A program made the position numbers and the translations under genes. A stretch of 64,000 bases of DNA from Nemophila menziesii (taxonomy: Eukaryota; Streptophyta; Magnoliopsida; Boraginales; Hydrophyllaceae): positions 25,896,700 through 25,960,699 of the forward strand of contig JARWIR010000016.1 of NCBI GenBank assembly GCA_029959085.1, given 5' to 3'. The notes under the pieces are model-generated. The model made no database searches. It was not told the DNA's origin and saw only the letters and a list, made by a program, of their open reading frames with translations. Shown piece by piece: positions 47,262-57,609 of the stretch. Numbering within the stretch: position 1 is the stretch's first letter; every line of letters starts with the position of its first letter.

Positions 47262-50200
47262 TTAACCTATTCCTATTTTCCTAAAAGCTAAGGATAAGTC
47301 GAAAATGCTACAAGATTTTCGGCTGGTAGAGGTCGCTGCGTGTCTAGCTTCCTTCGCCATCTTATCTGCATTCCTGTTGAGCTTCCTGTTGATGTGTTTG
47401 AAAGAAAATTGCCCTAGCTCTTCAGTCTTACGGATAATCTTTCGTAGGATAGGTTGGATATTCCAACGAGCCGCTGACACCTGCTTAATACCTTGAATAA
47501 TCTCAAGGTTATCTGAGTGGATTGTAATTTTTTTCCCCGGGAAGGAAGCTCCAATTTGTATTGCTTTGAGGATCGCTTCCGCTTCTCCTTCCAGGGCCGA
47601 ATTACACTCAAGAGTTGTGCTGTGTTTGATGGGTGAGTTATGTTCCTTATGTTCACCCCATACTGCAACCCCTGTGGGTTCCCATTTGTTTGAGAACGAA
47701 GCATCACAATAAAGGTTGATGTCTTGTTCCCATTCTTCTGTAGTTGTATTCCTATTTGTTATTTCGTTGTTGTTAAATCCTTTATATCCTTCTTTTATCC
47801 AGTTAATTCCGTGGATTTCTTGCATTAGCTTCTTAGATGCATAGTTAATTCCCGTTCCGTCTACCGCAATTCCTTCATGTACTGCTTTCATCTTTGCCTT
47901 CCATATATTCCACAAATTTATCATCAAGAAATCTCGAATTATATTTTCATCCCATCCTCCTTTTGTATATGATTTTATAATTTTCATGAACCAATCTTCT
48001 ATCTCGTCCTCCTGTTCTTCCATTATTTTAATTTGTAAGATTGAACCTGCCCAAATATCCTTGCACATAGTGCAATGAAGGAGTAAATGTTTTACATCTT
48101 CTTTCTCGTTATTGCACCATAGACAGTTTTTAGCGTCCGCACATTTCCTATTAAATAAGTTAACTCTGGTTGGAATAGCATTGTTGACTAATCGCCACAT
48201 AAATAATTTGATTTTTTTTGGAATATTTGACTTCCATACGGTTTTCCATATTTCCGATTCTTTCAATGACTTAGTATCTATCGTTGTGGCTTTGTTATTA
48301 TTTTTCTCTTCTATCATTACTTTGTAACCTGTCTTTGTATCATAATCCCCATTCCTCGAAAATGGCCAGATAAACTTGTCTTTTATACCATGTTCTTTAA
48401 TTTTGGTTCTCTTGATAAGATGTATTATAGGTGTCGGGAATAGATTATCCAGTATCTCTGTATCCCATTCATCTTTGTCTTCTTTCATAAGTTCGCTGAC
48501 TTTCGTTAATTTTGATCCTTTTGGTTTCTCTAATTCCCATTTTGTGTCAATCCATCTTTCGTCCCATATATTCGTATCTTTCCCATCTCCTATAATTTTA
48601 ATGCCATGTTTCTTAATAAAGTCCCTTCCTTCCATTAAACTTGCCCAACTCCATGTCCTGCTTTGTCTCAATTTACACGTTAAGAAATTAGATTTATTAA
48701 AATAAATACCTTTTAAAAGCTTTGTTGCAAGATTGTTAGGATTATGCATTAGACGCCATGCTTGAGCTGCAAGGAGAACAGTATTCATTTTTTTAAAGTC
48801 TTTAAAGCCCAAACCTCCAATGAGTTTGCTGACAGCAATTCTTTCCCATGCTACCCAGTGTATTCTATTTCTTTCTCCTGAATTCCACCAAAAATTAGCG
48901 ATAGCAGAGATAAGTTTGTTACAAAACGAAATAGGAAAGGAGAAAATAGACATATAGTAGTTTGGAATAGCTTGTAAGATAGCCTTAATAAGTACTTCCT
49001 TGCCTCCTTCCGAAAGAAGCTTAGTCTTCCATCCCTCTGTATTTTTAAAGACTTTTTTAGCTATCCATTCAAGGGATTCCACTTTTGATCTTTTGTGACA
49101 TAAGGGAATCCCTAAGTAGTAACCCAGATCTTCTGCTTCTTTGATTTCCATTCTCTCAATTATCTCTTCTTTGATATCATCAGGAGTTTCTCTACTAAAA
49201 ATCATCGCTGATTTGTGTAAATTTATTCTTTGTCCAGAGATATAAAAGTAAATATCTAAACATTCTTTAAACTTATTAACATCTGTGTTCTCTAAATCAA
49301 TAAAAAAGAGAGAATCATCTGCAAATAATAAATGGGATATCATAGGGCAGTTTCTGTTAATCTTTATACCATTAATAAGATTATCCTCCATATATCTATC
49401 AATTAAGCTAACAAGAGCTTCAGTCATGATAGAGAAGAGAAATGGAGAAAGTGGGTCACCTTGTCTAATACCCCTATTTGGTTTAAAATTTCCAAGTCTT
49501 TCTCCATTGATATTAATATGGAAAGAGGAAGAAGTGATGCAGTTTTCCATCCATTTTATCCAGATATCATTGAAACCTAATTGTTTAAGTACTTTTAATA
49601 AGAAAGACCATCTAACCTGATCGTATGCCTTTGCCATGTCGATTTTAATAGCAGCCATATACTTGTCTTTTTTCCTTTTCCTGCTCATAAAGAAAGAGAT
49701 TTCTTGTGCAATAATAATATTATCTTGTATTGCCCGTCCTTTAATAAACGCCGATTGAGTAGGAGAAATGATTTGGTTCATAATAAGTTTCAATCTATTC
49801 GAAAGAATTTTAGTGATAATTTTATAAATAAAATTAACGCACGAGATAGGTCTAAAATCACCTAGGTCTTCTTGAGTTATTCCTTTCGGGATAAGTGTTA
49901 TCAAGGTATCATTTATAGTTTCAACCGAACAATTATTCTCAAAAAAATCCATTATGACCTGAACCACATCATTTTTGATAATATCCCAGAATTCTTTGTA
50001 AAATTTCCCATTTAAACCATCGGGTCCCGGAGCTTTAGAAGCGGAGAGTTCCTTAACAGCATTCTCTATTTCGTCTATACTGGGATTCCTAGTTAAATCT
50101 TCATTCATACTTTGTGTAACTCGGGGTTTAATGTGAGCAATAGCTTTATTGGTAATATTTTCGTCAACTTCATTATCTTCAAATAGTTTTTTGTAGAATT

Positions 50201-51392
50201 CTTGGAAGCAACTTTTGATATTCTCAGTATCCTCTATCCAGATACCTTCTTTATTTTTTATTCTCGTTATTCTATTAAGTTTCCTTCTTTTAATGGTTGC
50301 TAAGTGGAAAAATTTGGTATTTTTATCTCCAAAGACAAGCCAATTTTGTCTCGCTCTATCGCTCCAGTATTTTTCTTCTTTTTCATATTCTTGCTTTATT
50401 TTTTCTTTAATCTCCATTTCTTTTCTAACAGAATCTTTGTCATTATTGGCCTTGTTAAGCAAAATAAGTTTTTCTTGCAACTTTCTAATGGTTTTTTCAT
50501 GGTTTTTAAAGTTTTTATCACTCCATGTTTTCAGTTCCTTCTTGGTATGCTCTCTTTTTTTTAAGAAATTTGGAATGGGGACATGATCATTAGGGATTTT
50601 CCAATTTTCATCTATAACTCTCCTACAATTCTCATCATCTAGCCACCTAGTCTCAAATTTAAAATATTTTTCACCAATTTTCATATCTTTATCAAAATGG
50701 AGGATTAAGGGAGAGTGATCCGACCCAATAGCCGGAGGGATGTGAATTTGAGATCTTGGGTATCTTCTTATCCACTCGTAGGTAGCAAGTCCTCGGTCTA
50801 TTCTTGTTTTGACGTTTTTTCCTCCTTCAATCCTGTTTGACCAAGTAAAGTAACATCCATTAGAATCAATTTCTGCTAAAGAGTTCAAATTAGTAAAGTC
50901 AACAAAGGCATTTATATGATCCATATTTGCTTGATTTTTGCTTTGTTTCTCCGTGATATTGAGTATCTCGTTAAAATCACCCATAATAATCCAAGGTTTA
51001 TCAATGTCCTTGCTCCAATCAGTAATTTGTTTCCAAGTATCAAGGCGTAATTTAAAGTCATTAGGAGCATGTATAAAGACTAAATAATACGAAAAGGAAA
51101 GTTCATTAATAAGGACAATAACAAAAGAACTACAACTCAAAATAACTTGCAAACGCACAAAAGAGTGCCACAAAACCAGGAAACCCCCGGAGTGAAAAGC
51201 ATTTCCCGAGGGCTCCACAAAAAAAGAGTTCTCAAAACCCAAACGCGCCAACACATTCTGAGAGTCCACCTCTCGCATCATTGTCTCACAAAAAGCAACC
51301 ACACCAGGACGAAATTGAGCCACCATCGAGCTTGCTTTGGATAATGTCAAGGGTGCTCGAAGACCCTGGACATTCCAAAAGATAGTCGTCAC
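47262..51392 (-). CDS. LINE-B ORF2: endonuclease-RT-RNase H protein
   Basis: 1376 codons, no stop. Residues about 1-225: APE-type endonuclease ('FWNVQGL', 'GDFNEI', 'TWSN', 'GSDHSPL'). About 450-720: RT ('APGPDGLNGKFYKEFWD', 'DFRPISC', 'AFIKGRAIQDN', 'KIDMAKAYD', 'RQGDPLSPFLF', catalytic FADD near 690). About 1045-1115: zinc-binding domain ('CADAKNCLWC...HLLLHC'). About 1225-1350: RNase H ('CDASFS', 'EAEAILKAI', 'HSDNLE', 'NRNADKMAKEA'). It nicks the target and primes reverse transcription there. The frame begins at GTG 51390-51392 right after an in-frame TAA. The first ATG is some 20 codons in, already inside the endonuclease, so translation probably depends on ORF1 termination (the GTG overlaps the ORF1 TGA as GTGA). 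Confidence 0.93.
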   Translation of the reverse strand: MTTIFWNVQGLRAPLTLSKASSMVAQFRPGVVAFCETMMREVDSQNVLARLGFENSFFVEPSGNAFHSGGFLVLWHSFVRLQVILSCSSFVIVLINELSFSYYLVFIHAPNDFKLRLDTWKQITDWSKDIDKPWIIMGDFNEILNITEKQSKNQANMDHINAFVDFTNLNSLAEIDSNGCYFTWSNRIEGGKNVKTRIDRGLATYEWIRRYPRSQIHIPPAIGSDHSPLILHFDKDMKIGEKYFKFETRWLDDENCRRVIDENWKIPNDHVPIPNFLKKREHTKKELKTWSDKNFKNHEKTIRKLQEKLILLNKANNDKDSVRKEMEIKEKIKQEYEKEEKYWSDRARQNWLVFGDKNTKFFHLATIKRRKLNRITRIKNKEGIWIEDTENIKSCFQEFYKKLFEDNEVDENITNKAIAHIKPRVTQSMNEDLTRNPSIDEIENAVKELSASKAPGPDGLNGKFYKEFWDIIKNDVVQVIMDFFENNCSVETINDTLITLIPKGITQEDLGDFRPISCVNFIYKIITKILSNRLKLIMNQIISPTQSAFIKGRAIQDNIIIAQEISFFMSRKRKKDKYMAAIKIDMAKAYDQVRWSFLLKVLKQLGFNDIWIKWMENCITSSSFHININGERLGNFKPNRGIRQGDPLSPFLFSIMTEALVSLIDRYMEDNLINGIKINRNCPMISHLLFADDSLFFIDLENTDVNKFKECLDIYFYISGQRINLHKSAMIFSRETPDDIKEEIIERMEIKEAEDLGYYLGIPLCHKRSKVESLEWIAKKVFKNTEGWKTKLLSEGGKEVLIKAILQAIPNYYMSIFSFPISFCNKLISAIANFWWNSGERNRIHWVAWERIAVSKLIGGLGFKDFKKMNTVLLAAQAWRLMHNPNNLATKLLKGIYFNKSNFLTCKLRQSRTWSWASLMEGRDFIKKHGIKIIGDGKDTNIWDERWIDTKWELEKPKGSKLTKVSELMKEDKDEWDTEILDNLFPTPIIHLIKRTKIKEHGIKDKFIWPFSRNGDYDTKTGYKVMIEEKNNNKATTIDTKSLKESEIWKTVWKSNIPKKIKLFMWRLVNNAIPTRVNLFNRKCADAKNCLWCNNEKEDVKHLLLHCTMCKDIWAGSILQIKIMEEQEDEIEDWFMKIIKSYTKGGWDENIIRDFLMINLWNIWKAKMKAVHEGIAVDGTGINYASKKLMQEIHGINWIKEGYKGFNNNEITNRNTTTEEWEQDINLYCDASFSNKWEPTGVAVWGEHKEHNSPIKHSTTLECNSALEGEAEAILKAIQIGASFPGKKITIHSDNLEIIQGIKQVSAARWNIQPILRKIIRKTEELGQFSFKHINRKLNRNADKMAKEARHAATSTSRKSCSIFDLSLAFRKIGIG

Positions 51393-53065
51393 TTAGCTTT
51401 CGCGGCTTTCTTGGAGTAGCCGCCTCCATTCTTCTTCTCAAATACCTCGTCATCTTCTTCCAAAGCATCTTCATATTGAAAGTTCATATCATGATCATCT
51501 CCTCCCCCTTCATAATCTTTCTCAAAGAAATTTTCGCTGCTTTCGAACTTCCCCTCCTCCTCTTCTTCTGGTTCAAACTGTGAATCATACTCTTCATTAA
51601 GTTTAGAAGTGTTTTCTGTTTCCTTGCTCTTAGTATTCAAACCGTATGTTCCTTCTTCGTCTTCTTTCTCATTTTCCAGCATGCTAAATTGGTTGTTATT
51701 CACAAAATTTTCAATTGGGTCAACCATTCTGAGTTTTTTGAAATTTCCTGTAACTTTTGAGCTGATTTCTCCTCTTCCTGATTCAATGTGTACTCCCTTC
51801 CCATTCCTTCTTCTCTTGATAGTATTTTGAGAGTTGGATGACGTATCCATCTGTTGATCAGTGGTGTTGCTGTGATTAGCTGCATATTTGCCTTTAATTT
51901 TTTTCATCTCTTCTTCGAAAGCTAGAAGCGCTGCTCGTATATCCCCTTCATTGCCTTCTTCACCTTGTTGTGTTATGCCATGTGTCTTCTTAAAGGCTTC
52001 CATCTTTAGTGTTGATTCATGCAATTCATTTCGAATGTCATGCATTTGCTTGTTCCAGTTTTCCCACTCTAGATTCTCTTTCTCTCTATCTTCTTCAGTT
52101 TGGGCTTGGTTAACTATCCTGCTAGTTCCCCCTCTCTTTGTGTAGTTGAACTTACTAAGAACATCCTCTTCATCTTCCTGAGCTTGTTTCCCTCTAGTGT
52201 GATTATTGTTTCTGACACTTGAACCTGCATTTTTCACATAGTTTTCGCCATATATAAAGTTAGTAATCTCGCCATTAATTTTAATGTGTAACCCATAGAT
52301 AGGATTAAAAGGTGGAAATTTTGCCACATTGTCTATGCTCCAAGACATTTTTCTACGTTCATCGATGTCTTCTGTTTGTTTAATGACTTTGACAGGGCAT
52401 TCCCCATATTGATGACCTATTCTTCCACATCTAAAACATAGAAGGCCTGTGTTTTCATATTGGAATAGAACCCATGCAGGACCTTCTTCCTGATACAAGT
52501 AAGCTCCAGGAGGCAGTGGTTGTTTGGTATTAATCCTTGCTCTAAATCTTAAAACCTTCACGTCACAGTTCTGAGTAGTTGGAAGGTCCACAGCTTCTAT
52601 TTTGATGAAGCATACTTCAATAGCTTTGACAGTTTCCACATTGTTCTGTTTGAAGGCCAAACCTCTTACTTGTACCCAGATGGAAGAGTAATCTGTGTTG
52701 AGGTCATTGAAGTCAACTGTAAGTGGCCATAAGGTTAGGCTAAGGTGAAGTTTTTGATATAAGCCTGGTCTCATCTCCCAAACCCTTCTAAATTCCTTCT
52801 CGTTGAAAATCTCCAGCTTGAACATATTACTCTTCACATCAGTTAATCTATAGTGCCCCTGGATACCCCACCTGTCTTCTATGTAATTTCTCAGTTGAAC
52901 AGCATATATAGGTGAAGTTCCAATAGCTTTAATGAGGATAGCTTTCTCCTCCTTCATACTCTCCGAGAGTCTGGCTTTTGAACCGATGTTGATAACTCCC
53001 AGTTTCCTAGCTTTGTGATCATTGAGAGGGATTATAGGAAGAGCATGATGCTCTCTGGACGCCAT
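51389..53065 (-). CDS. LINE-B ORF1: DUF4283 / zinc-knuckle RNA-binding protein
   Basis: 558 codons from the ATG giving MASREHHALPIIPLND. The frame is actually open from 53998, but the upstream part looks like UTR and this ATG sits just before the first domain. Residues about 40-180 match the DUF4283 domain of plant LINE ORF1 proteins ('ILIKAIGTSPI', 'FKLEIFNEKEFRRVWEMRPG', 'DYSSIWVQVRGLAFK'). A CCHC knuckle (CFRCGRIGHQYGEC, about 52400-52440) follows. The C-terminal half is acidic with a predicted coiled coil and a basic end. It coats the LINE RNA. The stop TGA at 51389-51391 overlaps ORF2. Confidence 0.85.
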   Translation of the reverse strand: MASREHHALPIIPLNDHKARKLGVINIGSKARLSESMKEEKAILIKAIGTSPIYAVQLRNYIEDRWGIQGHYRLTDVKSNMFKLEIFNEKEFRRVWEMRPGLYQKLHLSLTLWPLTVDFNDLNTDYSSIWVQVRGLAFKQNNVETVKAIEVCFIKIEAVDLPTTQNCDVKVLRFRARINTKQPLPPGAYLYQEEGPAWVLFQYENTGLLCFRCGRIGHQYGECPVKVIKQTEDIDERRKMSWSIDNVAKFPPFNPIYGLHIKINGEITNFIYGENYVKNAGSSVRNNNHTRGKQAQEDEEDVLSKFNYTKRGGTSRIVNQAQTEEDREKENLEWENWNKQMHDIRNELHESTLKMEAFKKTHGITQQGEEGNEGDIRAALLAFEEEMKKIKGKYAANHSNTTDQQMDTSSNSQNTIKRRRNGKGVHIESGRGEISSKVTGNFKKLRMVDPIENFVNNNQFSMLENEKEDEEGTYGLNTKSKETENTSKLNEEYDSQFEPEEEEEGKFESSENFFEKDYEGGGDDHDMNFQYEDALEEDDEVFEKKNGGGYSKKAAKAK

Positions 53066-53988
53066 ATTATAACCTGCAGCAAATGAGAAACCAAGCGCAG
53101 AGCAAACACCAGAAAAACAAGAACACAGGACAATGACAAAAGAAAAGGATATGAAAGAGTGTGAGGAGAAAAGGAGATTGCAGGAAAAAAAGAAAAAGTG
53201 TAAGTGGGGAAGAAGAGTGACTAACCAATTAACATAGCCCTTCTTATATAGGAGCAGAAACTTATCTAACATGAAACAAGCCTCTAGTCTGTATGTGTAA
53301 GAAGCACGATTGCTACGCCATCTTTGAGAAGTGGAAGAGGCTTTCACGCTTCTACTCTTCTTGTTCTTCTCAACCGAATTATTACCTGAAGTAATAATTA
53401 GTCTTGGAAACCTCATTTCGATTTGTTTATTTTTGTCTTTATTCCTTTGACATCTTATGTGATTATCATTACAATCGTCTCTTCGATATCTTAATCTTCT
53501 TCTTCTTTCCCTATTAATTAGATCCTGCACGCAATAGAAGTCACAGAAGCAAGAAAAGAGTTTTGGAAAGAGTTTAACCTCGGTACTCAAAAGATGATTT
53601 CCTGCAGCCATTTTCGTCTTGGAAATCCCAATCGGTGGCTCACGCTTCCGTTTTTGCCCCTCATAATTACCCTTGATACCTTCAAACATCCATCGAAATT
53701 GTTTCTGCCCAATAGTTACCTTTTGCTTCCGATCCAAGAACTTTTCCCCCAAACCTAATTGATTAAACCCTAACCCTAGTTTCTGTAAACCATCAGATGA
53801 GACCCCCATATCAGTAGGGATATGGTGAAGGCGTGAAAGAGAGTTAAACACGCGTAAAGAAGAAAAGGAGATTATCGAAAAACAGTGGAGAAGGAAATAC
53901 AGAGATTTTTCGAGGCAGAAGATCGTGAGGAGAAGAGAGAGGGGAGAGAGCGTGAAACTAGAGAGAGAAAGTCTATTCCATGAAAATC
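53066..53988 (-). other. LINE-B 5' UTR with an open in-frame extension
   Basis: About 920 bp upstream of the chosen ORF1 start. The ORF1 frame has no stop anywhere here, giving a possible 869-codon product. An ATG at about 53808-53810 begins 'MGVSSDGLQKLGLG'. Composition is Ser/Leu/Phe-rich in places and basic in others, unlike the conserved ORF1 domains. It likely carries the internal promoter. A spliced or N-terminally extended ORF1 cannot be excluded. Confidence 0.5.
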
Positions 53989-54004
53989 TGACCTTCAATA
54001 TTTT

Positions 54005-55635
54005 AGATGGATAAATTATTGAGGTAGGATTATATTTTTAAATTTTTTATTAATTAAATTTTTTTAGACAATTGTTTTTTTTTTTCCCTTTTAAGCTAAA
54101 GATTTTTTTTTTGTCAAATAACCTATTAACTATCATTGGGGTGGTAGTTGTACTTTATGTTTTAGGGGTTGTTAGAATTTTGATCGCTTAAAAAAATAAA
54201 CGGTATGAGTGCAGTGCTAATTTCTTTAGCCACCAGAAAAATAAAGAGAGACTACCCTTATTCCCTTAAGGTTAATTAGTATGTTTCTTTCATTTGTTTT
54301 CTTCTTTTCTTTTCGTCATATTCATAAGAGGCTGAGGGAAATGGAATCTGAACCCAGTTTTGGTATGAAGGAAGCTGGACTCATGCTACCAGTTTTTTGC
54401 TACCAATTTTTCCCCTTTGGGAGGAGCCATAATGAGGAAACCCAATACATATGCAATGATGTGGTTCCTTTGTCACTTCACAATTTTGTATTATCCTTAA
54501 GTTAGAGTTTTGTGCTATTAAAGAATAAAAACTCAGTATAAACATATGATAATCTTAGTAAAAGAAGTAGATATTAAATAGTCGAGATATACAAAAAAAA
54601 AATTAAATTTTATATGTTGAAAGAGTAACAGGTAATTCATCACAATTTTGGACTTCAAAAATTAATAATGGAAATATATTATTCAAATATGAATTTTTAT
54701 CCACTCGATTGTTCACGTTATGGGCTTCTATTATTGTAAAGTAATTACTGTGTAAGGTTAGTGGTATAAATATGAATTAGGCACGCCAGACGTTGATTTG
54801 GGTGATAAACAAGAATCCGCTATGTAGAACCACTTATTCAAGATACCCGTTGTGGGACTTTTTCCAAGGAGCTCATTCATTCATTCAAGCAGGACGTGTT
54901 CATGAGAAGGGAGGGGTTTTGGAGCAATTTGCCATATTATAATCATAATTTTGCAACATTAGTTCATATATGTTACTGCTTCTCGCTCTGACTTACCATA
55001 AATAAATCCTACAACTGAACAATTAAAAAAGTAAAAAACCAAAAAACCAATTTGGAATAAAAAGATTCCATTGCATTGTAGGTTTTCTACTCCTAAGAAT
55101 GATTGATAATATAAATAATGATTGATGCCAGATTATATGATTAATTCCATTACATTCAGTACTAATAAAACACATATTCTTGTGTGTGAGTAAAGACGTT
55201 GGATGAGGACCTTTCCACCCACCTCAAAAAATCACACGCAATGCCTTAAATGTGTCGGAAGATATATACATATGTGCTACAAAAAATACTACTCCTTCTA
55301 CTACTCTTTAACACTGACAAGCCCTAAATTTTCCTTGTTTGTCTCTTTGTTAGATTCTGTATTTGTGGCTTTTCATTTCAATCTCTAGATAAGATAGATA
55401 TATATGAAAAATCGTTACTGCCTTACTCACGTGGGTTAGGATTTAGGAACTGTTAGAAGCCTTTAGCCAAGAAAAGAAAAAAAATTGGCTATAGAGAGGT
55501 AAGTCATGATCATGGATGACAATTCTTAATTTAAAACGATGGTTGGTGAAAAAAAATTGAACCAAAAAAAAAGTGTACAATTCTCGGAATCAATTATTAC
55601 CCTTCACAAAACCTACTATCAATTAACAAGTTTAG
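54005..55635. other. AT-rich DNA, nothing recognised
   Basis: Right flank of LINE-B. Several A and T runs, short frames only (for example 54281-54505, 55203-55388) with no recognisable protein. No terminal repeats seen. Confidence 0.45.
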
Positions 55636-55788
55636 TCGTAGACGCAAGAGGTACAAGGTTTGAATTTTTTTCGGAACATGGATAACCTAGTTTTAATTAA
55701 GTGAGATTATATATGAGGGGGCGTGTATATTTTTCATGGGTTTAGTCGTGGTACGCGGAATCTGGCCCGAACATGTATAAAAAAAATC
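55636..55788 (+). mobile_element. SINE fragment (same family as 57214-57439)
   Basis: Shares with the second copy the order AAGAGGTACAAGG, CGGAACATGG/CTGAACATGG, TATATATGRGGRGGC, GGGTTTAGTCG/GGGATTAGTCG and a C-rich end followed by an A run. It lacks the tRNA-like head. The 3' end GTGGTACGCGGAATCTGGCCCGA resembles the Au SINE 3' end. Confidence 0.55.
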
Positions 55789-56326
55789 CAAAAAATATTT
55801 GAATTGAAAAAAAAAAGTTATAATTATGGGTTTTATTGTTTGCAAGTTAATATAACGATGTCATTTCTTGCGTGAAAGAAAAAAAAGAAGAAGAAGGAGA
55901 AAATGGCTTAAAATAAAAAGAAACTATATATAACAATGTTCCATCACAATTGCTGTTCTTGATGGAATCACACAAACGTTTATGAAACAATTACTTTCAA
56001 TTTTGCTATTAATGTATGTGATCTGTTTGGAGAATCCACGTAGAAATGGAAAACCATCTTCTCAAACATTTCCATAAAAGCTTGAATTTTGCCATAACTT
56101 TGAGAGTTTGTTCATGCCTGGTCAATGTCTTACATCATCTCCAAGTGGATAACAGATTACATCATCAATTCATCAATAGAATTCAGCCATTGGTATGTGT
56201 CTAATTATTGACAGTAAATTAATTGTGGATTAAGATCAACAGTTCAGGACACGGTCAAGAAGATTATCATCCCTTGAATTCCATAAAAGATATAGTACTC
56301 AATTTACAAATCCATTTAAGAACTTA
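55789..56326. other. AT-rich DNA, nothing recognised
   Basis: No open frame of interest and no repeat. Ends at the TTA target of the Tourist-like MITE. Confidence 0.4.
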
Positions 56327-57009
56327 GGGAGTGATTTGTAGGTAGTAATAAATTTAGGAAGGAATGGAACAAATAAAGTAATAGAATTACTGTAGGAATA
56401 AATAGACATTGGTAATTATTATACCACACTTGGTATGTCGTATGAATAGAGATGGAAAAAAATTCATTTCTTTTTTATCTCAAAGTTGATATAAAATTTT
56501 GTTGTTTCAGAATTAAAAATAAATTTATAAATCATATATATACCATTATTATATTTAGGTTTAACAAATTAATTTATTTTATACTACTTTAATCATGAAT
56601 TATGCCATATAAATATCATTTAAAAAAACAAATATTTTGGAAAAACATTTAAGTTTGAATTTTTGTGAATTGAATTCATGAAATTTTTTACTAAAGTAAA
56701 AAAATTGTAGAATATCATTTGAAAAACATTAGAAAAAATAATTTTTTTGCTTGTATTTTTTTCTTGAATTATCAAAGTTATTTATAAGCTAGTATTTTTA
56801 TTTATTGAAATTAAAATTTCATTCCTAATGTAATTGGAATGACTAATACCATGGGGGATTGATGGAATGACTATTACCATATTTGTGGGATTAAGTTTCC
56901 TATAGTAATTAAAATCCCACTTCTTTAGACTCCTACCAAACATAGGAATAAAATACCCCCAGTATTTATATTCCATTCCAAAGTCTATTACCGCATACCA
57001 ATCGCACCC
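56327..57009. mobile_element. Tourist-like (PIF/Harbinger) MITE
   Basis: 683 bp between TTA target duplications (56324-56326 and 57010-57012). Terminal inverted repeats GGGAGTGATTTGTAGG and (right, reverse complement) GGGTGCGATTGGTATG match at 18 of the first 24 positions. Internal GGAATGGAA occurs near both ends in inverted orientation. AT-rich, non-coding. Confidence 0.7.
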
Positions 57010-57213
57010 TTAAGTTATATTTTATTCCTTTAAGTAAATAATTAAAAGATTTTTTTTAAATAGTATGTAAAATTTATTTCATATAATAGATGATATAGAG
57101 ATAAAAAAAAAAGATATATATCTTTATTTCGTTTATAATAACATAAGAAAATACTCTCTGTTTCTCATTTTAAGGGTTACTTTTTATATGCATATAAATA
57201 AAGTTAATTATAC

Positions 57214-57439
57214 TGGTCAGAGCCATGCTATTTCTTCAGCACTTAAAAGGGAGGTCCATGGTTCAAATCCCCTCCCTAACAGGTGTAAAGTAAGAGGTAC
57301 AAGGCTCGAACCCCTCCCTGAACATGGCCAATCTAGTTCTGATTTACCATGAGAATATATATGGGGAGGCATGTATATCTCCGTGGGATTAGTCGGGTGC
57401 GCGCAAGCTAGCCTGGAACCCATGTAAACAAAAAAAAAA
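57214..57439 (+). mobile_element. SINE, Au-like 3' end
   Basis: About 226 bp with probable TSD AATTATAC / AATTACAC (57206-57213 and 57440-57447, 7 of 8). The head carries a pol III A-box-like TGGTCAGAGCC and a B box GGTTCAAATCC (57262-57272). A second B-box-like GGCTCGAACCC follows at about 57302. The 3' end GGGATTAGTCGGGTGCGCGC AAGCTAGCC is close to the plant Au SINE, followed by poly(A). Confidence 0.7.
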
Positions 57440-57447
57440 AATTACAC

Positions 57448-57609
57448 ACTTAATATAAAAATAATTTGTTTAGTACTATAATTTGTAAAAAAAAAATAAG
57501 AATTTAAAATTTACATAAATATTAAAAGAAAATAATAAAATAAAAATTATAATTAACACTATATTGAAAATATAAAATGATACATTTTTTTAAGAAGAAA
57601 CTATAAATA
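57448..57609. other. AT-rich spacer
   Basis: A/T runs only. Confidence 0.4.

Larger units (their letters stand above)
47183..54004 (-). mobile_element. LINE-B: full-length L1-type LINE
   Basis: Flanked by an exact 16-bp target-site duplication TGACCTTCAATATTTT (47183-47198 and 53989-54004). The poly(A) tail is the T run at about 47199-47216. The body, about 6.79 kb, has a 5' UTR, ORF1 (51389-53065 by my start) and ORF2 (47262-51392), both open. The intact duplication, tail and ORFs point to a fairly recent, possibly competent insertion. It lies in CACTA-like DNA. Confidence 0.93.

Noticed and set aside
54281..54505. 74-codon frame near LINE-B flank as a small host gene
   Set aside because: No recognisable domain, no upstream signals and no conservation evidence available; AT-rich DNA yields such frames by chance.
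57214..57300. Possible tRNA gene (B box GGTTCAAATCC)
   Set aside because: No cloverleaf: no matching acceptor or anticodon arms. SINE head with a poly(A)-tailed body fits better.
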